Below are positions 59,932 through 64,000 of a stretch of DNA of 64,000 bases, in pieces (position 1 is the first letter of the stretch; each line of letters opens with the position of its first letter). This stretch comes from Curtobacterium sp. MCPF17_052 (GTDB taxonomy: Bacteria; Actinomycetota; Actinomycetes; Actinomycetales; Microbacteriaceae). The notes beneath the pieces were generated by a model that ran no database searches, was not told the origin of the DNA, and saw nothing but the letters and a program-made list of their open reading frames with translations. The stretch lies in NCBI RefSeq assembly GCF_003234085.1, contig NZ_QKSD01000001.1, forward strand, positions 372,001 to 436,000, in the 5' to 3' direction. Position numbers and translations under genes: made by a program.

Positions 59932-60342
59932 GTGGAGCAAACGGAGACACCGGTCCTGCACAACCGCGTGACGTTGGCATGGATCCTGCCGACCCTCGCG
60001 CTTGTCCTCCTGGCCGCACAGATGCTCGCATGCGTCCTTGCCCACGTCCACACCTCCCCGATTGATGCTGCGTACGACGTCAGCGCTGAGCGTGGCCGGG
60101 GCCTCCTCCACGCTCGTCCCGCCGACGTCACAGCAGCCGGATGGAGTCTCGGCCTCACGTGGATCGCCACGGTCCCCGTGGCGCTGGCAGCGACACTGCT
60201 AGCAGCATCAGCCATCGACCGGTTCGGCGCGGAGGGGAACCTTCGCGCGTACGCGCAGTCGGTGACGCTGGTCGGGCTCGTTGGGTGCATCGCCGGCGTC
60301 GTTCTCGCCGTACTTGGCGTCCTCGAGCTCCTGCGGGTCTGA
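59932..60342 (+). CDS. Membrane protein of unknown function, three spans
   Basis: The 136-residue protein has spans at VTLAWILPTLALVLLAAQMLACVL, WSLGLTWIATVPVALAATLLAAS and SVTLVGLVGCIAGVVLAVLGVLEL. An external loop with DVSAERGRGLL lies between the first two. GTG 59932 follows TAGGCT (59920-59925) by exactly six bases, which matches the leaderless pattern of nucS. The architecture resembles the neighbouring 59414 protein, but the sequence does not align well. No family is recognised. Confidence 0.6.
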   Translation: MEQTETPVLHNRVTLAWILPTLALVLLAAQMLACVLAHVHTSPIDAAYDVSAERGRGLLHARPADVTAAGWSLGLTWIATVPVALAATLLAASAIDRFGAEGNLRAYAQSVTLVGLVGCIAGVVLAVLGVLELLRV

Positions 60343-60515
60343 TGGCTGGCAGCTCCGGCACGAGCCGCCGTCGTTCGTTCCGAGACGCAGCGTTGCCCCG
60401 TTTGACGATCGGCTATTGAGACAGCAGAACCTGGCTGAGGCCAAGGATGTCGGAACAGTCCTCTTGACCGACTTGGTCGGTTGTATCGGTGTCTTCGTTC
60501 CTGCGATCCTTCGCT

Positions 60516-60791
60516 GTGACCACTCAGCACTTCGAGCTCGACAGCGCCGCCTTCCTCTGGGCACTGGCGCTCCGCGCAGAGACCGAGCCGGTGGTCGCAG
60601 CAGACCTGCTGTCGACGATCGAGACTCTGATCCCGCTCTTGGCGCGAACAGACCGTGCGGTGACGGATGACCTCAGGGCACAGTCGGACCGGCTCGACCT
60701 CTCGGTCCACGGCGGCTACGGGGACCCGAAGCGAGTGACGCAATCGGTCGGCCGGGAAGTACGCAGGATCCTGGCTCGCCTCGAAGCATGA
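60516..60791 (+). CDS. Hypothetical soluble protein (about 91 aa)
   Basis: From GTG 60516 the 91-residue protein is helical and mostly acidic at first (FELDSAAFLWALALRAETEPVVAADLLSTIETLIPLLAR), then basic (KRVTQSVGREVRRILARLEA). GTG 60489 would add nine residues. Its stop overlaps the next ATG by four bases, so the two genes form a unit. There is no known family and no membrane segment. Confidence 0.55.
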   Translation: MTTQHFELDSAAFLWALALRAETEPVVAADLLSTIETLIPLLARTDRAVTDDLRAQSDRLDLSVHGGYGDPKRVTQSVGREVRRILARLEA

Positions 60792-61210
60792 CGACTTCGC
60801 TAGAACTGCACGTCTGCCCGGGCCACCGAGCTGTCTCGACAGCCGATCGGCTACCGGGACGCCGTGCTTGGCTGGCGCACGTGGCAGATAAACCTCGTGG
60901 CACTGTGCTTGTCGATGCGGCACTGGAGCACGTGCCCGCCCTCATCCGGTCCGCAGTGGCAGGGATACCACGGTCCTCGATTACCGACATTGATGGCAGC
61001 ACTGCGGTCATCACTCAACGCTCGGGCGTCCTGATCCCCCGTGCCGAGGTCATCACCCTCGGGTTTCGCCGCGCGGAAGACGGTCGGGCGGAGGTTGTGA
61101 TTTTGGCCGCTCGGCGCGGAGGGCTCGCTGCTCCCGACGCAGTGCCGTCTCAATTTGAGAGGGCTCTCTTGGCGTCGATCCGCACAGCCTCGAAGAAGGC
61201 GACGCACTAG
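60788..61210 (+). CDS. Hypothetical soluble protein (140 aa)
   Basis: The 140-residue protein is mixed alpha/beta with several charged strands (SSITDIDGSTAVITQRSGVLIPRAEVITLGFRRAEDGRAEVVIL) and a helical, basic C-terminus (FERALLASIRTASKKATH). It is coupled to the upstream gene by ATGA. The pair could encode interacting proteins. It has no signal peptide or span. I do not recognise a family. Confidence 0.55.
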   Translation: MTTSLELHVCPGHRAVSTADRLPGRRAWLAHVADKPRGTVLVDAALEHVPALIRSAVAGIPRSSITDIDGSTAVITQRSGVLIPRAEVITLGFRRAEDGRAEVVILAARRGGLAAPDAVPSQFERALLASIRTASKKATH

Positions 61211-61303
61211 GCGTACGGTGACCGATTGGCTAACGAGAAGGGCCAAAGGCATTCCGGTACCCTCGAGCCGAGCGCTCACTTACGCGCTCGACGAGAGGAC
61301 ACC

Positions 61304-61414
61304 GTGGTTGCTGCGTTTACTGGGGTGGGATTTGAACCAATCCCGACGGCGATCGTCGCCGTACTGGCTGCTGCGATCGTCGTCAGCGCCATCATCAGGA
61401 GTCGCCGCCGCTGA
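61304..61414 (+). CDS. Possible 36-residue membrane peptide
   Basis: GTG 61304 follows GAGAGGA (61293-61299) and encodes a short protein with one span (PTAIVAVLAAAIVVSAII) ending in RSRRR. It is too short for family assignment. The hydrophobicity and Arg cap fit a small single-span membrane protein. The frame can be extended upstream to a TTG at 61226 with less support. Confidence 0.4.
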   Translation: MVAAFTGVGFEPIPTAIVAVLAAAIVVSAIIRSRRR

Positions 61415-61540
61415 GTGGTGCCTCACTGGCCGATCCCCTATCGGAACCCTGCCTCCCCTCCCCCCGCTCGCGTTTCGCAGTAACCGACGGTGACAGGGTC
61501 TGGAGCCGATACTCATCCTTATGTCAGGCCTAGAGGTGCT

Positions 61541-61583
61541 ACCTCGATGCCACAAGGGCCCGCGCCCCGCATCGAGGTCGCTT
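61541..61583 (+). terminator. Terminator-like inverted repeat with T-run
   Basis: ACCTCGATGC (61541-61550) is exactly complementary to GCATCGAGGT (61569-61578), with an 18-base loop that is GC-rich. A TTTT run follows at 61581. It is the only clear element in the gene-free gap 61415-61747. Confidence 0.5.
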
Positions 61584-61747
61584 TTCGCCGGTTGCGGTCG
61601 ATCCTCGGCATAGCGCCTGAAGCAATCACACGACAGCGGTCGGTCGCCCGGCGGTGACCGACCGTTGTACCTATCGGGGCGTCGTGTCGATCTGCTTCGC
61701 CATTGTTGCAGGCCGCAGACCGGTACGGGGCTTTGTCAACGCCGACC

Positions 61748-61903
61748 TCACGCGCCCTTGTCGCCACTCATTCGAGTGGCTATTCCGTGGATGATGAACA
61801 GCGCTCCGGGAATGATGAACATCGCGGCGATGAACAACTTCGCATCATCGCCCATCCAAATCATTTCGAGGACGCCGATCAGGACGAATATCACGCCCAT
61901 CAC
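61748..61903 (-). CDS. Small two-span membrane protein
   Basis: From GTG 61903 (or ATG 61900) on the minus strand this encodes a 50-51-residue protein. It has two hydrophobic segments (VIFVLIGVLEMIWM and LFIAAMFIIPGALFIIHGI) and a charged end (RMSGDKGA). It is too short to be found by usual length limits. The frame is open for 17 more codons upstream without a standard start. The ribosome site is weak, so the start is uncertain. Confidence 0.45.
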   Translation of the reverse strand: MMGVIFVLIGVLEMIWMGDDAKLFIAAMFIIPGALFIIHGIATRMSGDKGA

Positions 61904-62071
61904 GATCGCACCGACCGGCCGTCTAGCTTTGAGGTTCGTGTCTCTCCGATGGTCACTCAGATCCGCAAGCCCCGGGGCTACTCAAACTTTTCATGAGAGA
62001 TCACCGACGACGGCGTCACCCGCCCGCCCTGCGACGAGATCGCAGACAACGCCGTCACGGTCGGCGCGCGG

Positions 62072-63127
62072 TCAGTCGTCGATCGTCGATCCTCCGTGGA
62101 CGGTCGCGAATGCGTCGACCGCACGCCGGCAGTCGCGGATCTCGGCTCTTGTGACCTGCAGCGGCAGGTTCCGGAGAGCGTGGATGCGCCCGTTCCGTGC
62201 CCAGGCTTCGAGTGCCAGTCCGCGGGAGAACAGCCAGCCGAGGCTGCCGCCCTGGAAGTCGCCGTCCATCTCCGTGAGGTCGATTCCGATCTCGAGTCCG
62301 TAGGGCTGGAGGAGCGTCAGGACGTCCTGCGCCGGGAGGCCGGGGCCGGCCATCAGGTTGAAGTCACTCGCGCCCGGGGCGAGGAGGGTGAAGTCGTTGT
62401 CTCGCTCGAGCTCTGGTCGGCGCGGAGCTCTCCTGTCCTCGAGGTTCGGGACGACGGGTTCGATGCGCGCTCTGCCGACACGAGGCTGGAGGACGGACTC
62501 GGAGCCGGCGGCCCACTGTCGGGTTGCCAAGTCGGGGAGTAGAGACGTCAGGAGATGCTGGAGGCCGGTGGGTGCGAATGCGGTGGCTAGACCCTCGAGC
62601 GCTTGCCGGAGCATGCTCGGGAGGTTGCCTTCCAGTGGGATCCAGTGATCGCCGATCTGGATCCCGGTTTCCTGGTGGTGAACGTCGACGACTCGGCCGC
62701 CTGGGGAGGATGGGTACAGGGCCCAGCGGGTGGAGTCGTCTTCGCAGCGGAGCACCTCGAAGACGTAGTGCACGAGGTCCTCGGCCACGGCCGCGATCGG
62801 TCTTGCGGGCAATGGAAGACCGAATGCCGTGGCGCGGCTCGGCGGCCGGATCTTATCGTCGTACTGCGCGGAGCCAAGACGTCCAGTGAAGTCGACAGCC
62901 CAGCTCCAGACCGTCTGCAGGCTCGACCAGCTCGCGTCTGCCCGCGCCACGGGGCCGGAGTCCCGGCTCATCCAATCGGCCAACTCCGTCAACCGCGCCT
63001 CGTGGGATGCGATCGTGAACCGCAGCCACTCAGCGGCGTCCTGGGGTTCCAGGTCTGCGAAGTCGATGGATCTCGTGTCGGCGATCGTCCCATTCTCCCG
63101 ATGGCCTTCCTGCCCGAGTTCCGTCAG
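62072..63127 (-). CDS. Hypothetical protein at the island's right end, 5' end uncertain
   Basis: The minus-strand frame encodes about 350 residues of well-ordered soluble protein (FADLEPQDAAEWLRFTIASHEARLTELADWMSRD near the start, then DDKIRPPSRATAFGLPLPARPIAAVAEDLVHYVFEVLR). The composition is acidic and the length and codon bias are convincing. Between the right repeat and the conserved-looking part there is no ATG, GTG or TTG in frame. A CTG at 63127 overlaps the deoR stop (CTGA), and a GTG lies only inside the repeat itself. The gene may have lost its own start when the island integrated. No family is recognised. Confidence 0.5.
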   Translation of the reverse strand: MTELGQEGHRENGTIADTRSIDFADLEPQDAAEWLRFTIASHEARLTELADWMSRDSGPVARADASWSSLQTVWSWAVDFTGRLGSAQYDDKIRPPSRATAFGLPLPARPIAAVAEDLVHYVFEVLRCEDDSTRWALYPSSPGGRVVDVHHQETGIQIGDHWIPLEGNLPSMLRQALEGLATAFAPTGLQHLLTSLLPDLATRQWAAGSESVLQPRVGRARIEPVVPNLEDRRAPRRPELERDNDFTLLAPGASDFNLMAGPGLPAQDVLTLLQPYGLEIGIDLTEMDGDFQGGSLGWLFSRGLALEAWARNGRIHALRNLPLQVTRAEIRDCRRAVDAFATVHGGSTIDD

Positions 63128-63912
63128 GAGGTACCCGTCGGCGCCCGGGTCTCGGTTGCAGCCACGCACACCGTCACGAACCCCGATGCCCGGAACGGTG
63201 CCAACTGCTCCTCCGTCGCCCCGTCGTCGGTGACGAGCGACCACGGCCGTTCGACCCGCGTCCACCAGTGCGACGACGCGACACCGAGCTTCGTCGAGTC
63301 CGCCAGCACGTACAACTCCCGCGCCCGCTCGACCATCACGCGTTTGAGTGATGCCTGCTCCGGCGTCTCCTCGCAGAGCCCGAACTCCGCCGAGACCCCG
63401 TCGGCACTGAGGAACGCCACGTCGGCGGAGACGTCCGCCATGATCCGCTCGGCGAAGGGGCCGACGAACCCCGAGCTGATGTGCCGCAGCCGTCCGCCGA
63501 CGACGATGAGCTCGACGCCCGTGCTGTGCTCGAGCGCGTTGGTGGTCGTCAGCCCGGTGGTCACGACGGTGATGCCCTCGCGGTACACGAGGTTCCGCGC
63601 GAGGGCTCCGACGGTTGTCCCGGCGTCCAGCACCGCGACTGCTCCGGCTGGGACGAACGTGCTCGCGAGCCGTCCGATGGCGGCCTTCTGCTCGATCGCG
63701 ATCGCCTCGCGCTCCCGCAGGCTCCGCTCCGGGCCGCCGATGGTCTGGGCGCCGCCGTAGGTCCGGACGATGGCGCCGTCCCGCGTCATCGTGTCGAGGT
63801 CCCGCCGGATCGTCGACGCGGAGACCGAGAACACCGCTGCGAGCTCGTCGACGGTGACGGGCTTCTCCTGCAGCAGGCGGCTGATCTCGCGCCGACGGTC
63901 GCGGGCGTTCAC
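63124..63912 (-). CDS. DeoR-family transcriptional regulator with island-derived tail
   Basis: The 262-residue protein has the DeoR HTH (RDRRREISRLLQEKPVTVDELAAVFSVSASTIRRDLDTM) and a ribose-isomerase-like effector domain. That domain carries LDAGTTVGALARNL, VVTTGLTTTNAL, VVGGRLRHISSGFVGP and FLSADGVSAEFGLCEETPEQASLKR. It should repress a sugar-phosphate operon that lies to the right of the window. The start is GTG 63912. The last ten codons, after GFVTVCVAAT, are encoded inside the putative island. The original tail seems to be at 36157-36180. The core domain is untouched, so the protein should still work. Confidence 0.92.
   Translation of the reverse strand: MNARDRRREISRLLQEKPVTVDELAAVFSVSASTIRRDLDTMTRDGAIVRTYGGAQTIGGPERSLREREAIAIEQKAAIGRLASTFVPAGAVAVLDAGTTVGALARNLVYREGITVVTTGLTTTNALEHSTGVELIVVGGRLRHISSGFVGPFAERIMADVSADVAFLSADGVSAEFGLCEETPEQASLKRVMVERARELYVLADSTKLGVASSHWWTRVERPWSLVTDDGATEEQLAPFRASGFVTVCVAATETRAPTGTS
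63153..63183 (+). repeat. Right 31-bp direct repeat (putative att site)
   Basis: It reads CGGTTGCAGCCACGC followed by ACACCGTCACGAACCC, identical to 36180-36210 except one base. It lies within the 3' end of the deoR coding sequence, in the same frame as the left copy relative to the shared peptide GFVTVCVAAT. Confidence 0.75.
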
Positions 63913-63913
63913 G

Positions 63914-64000
63914 TCAGCCTTCGCGCTCCGGGGAGAGGTCGGCGGCCTGACGGAGCGCTTCGAGCAGCGGTTCGTGGTCCACGATGTCCTTCCCGGCGAT
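63914..64000 (-). CDS. C-terminal end of an upstream gene (runs off the window)
   Basis: The last 28 codons and a TGA stop (63914-63916) are visible on the minus strand, encoding IAGKDIVDHEPLLEALRQAA and a short acidic end. The gene stops one base before the deoR start, so the two are in one operon. Too little is present to name it; a sugar-metabolism enzyme is likely from the DeoR neighbour. Confidence 0.5.
   Translation of the reverse strand: MAGKDIVDHEPLLEALRQAADLSPEREG

Noticed and set aside
61316..61345. tRNA T-arm-like bases (GGGATTTGAACC, minus strand GGTTCAAATCCC)
   Set aside because: The T-stem does not pair properly and no acceptor, D or anticodon arms are seen around it. The bases are better explained by the small membrane peptide frame.
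61665..62303. 212-codon plus-strand frame
   Set aside because: Its first half is antisense to a hydrophobic minus-strand frame that reads as a two-span protein, and its second half overlaps the 62072 gene. There is no start signal.

Overview
The window is high-GC actinobacterial DNA. GTG starts are frequent, adjacent genes are often coupled by ATGA or GTGA overlaps, NucS is present, and haem is made by the coproporphyrin route with HemQ. Gene content and style fit Microbacteriaceae, with Curtobacterium my best guess; that is inference and no 16S gene is present.

Bases 1-36,180 look like resident chromosome: a P-loop kinase, an NmrA-type reductase, transporters (two MFS, MATE, GAP, NCS2 uracil/xanthine), a LacI regulator beside a candidate operator, an LAYTG-anchored surface protein, an M13 peptidase, and a beta-lactamase-fold protein lacking its catalytic motifs. 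A near-complete haem cluster follows: hemA (minus strand, with a NUDIX gene), then hemE-hemY, three small envelope genes, hemQ-hemH-hemC-hemD-hemB-hemL. After it come an ABC ATPase, a GntR regulator, an AcuI-type reductase, 6-phosphofructokinase, a HhH-GPD DNA glycosylase and a YeeZ-like reductase. Many of these genes have a TANNNT hexamer 6-8 bases before the start codon, which suggests leaderless transcripts.

Bases about 36,180-63,183 look like a 27-kb genomic island. A 31-bp direct repeat with one mismatch lies at both ends. Both copies sit in the same reading frame at the 3' end of a deoR-family gene whose body is at 63,153-63,912, so the island seems to have replaced the last codons of deoR and left the original tail at 36,157-36,180. 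No integrase is visible. The left end is debris: a truncated surface-protein fragment, an intact IS3-family element, a DUF1016 nuclease tail and a frameshifted S1 protease. The centre is an L-rhamnoside module: a secreted GH3 glycosidase, an ABC sugar importer, a cytoplasmic GH78 alpha-L-rhamnosidase, a LacI regulator, L-rhamnose isomerase, a bifunctional aldolase/lactaldehyde dehydrogenase, rhamnulokinase and an FMN L-lactate dehydrogenase. Three LacI-type operators of the form TGAAACG(C/A)TTCA tie the module together. In principle it takes plant rhamnosides to DHAP and pyruvate.

The right end of the island (57.5-63.1 kb) holds small, mostly membrane-bound proteins that I cannot name. They include three diverged paralogues of a single-span protein with a conserved external C-x6-C motif. 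The last gene before the right repeat has no ordinary start codon, as if cut by the integration. The window closes with deoR and the 3' end of the gene upstream of it.
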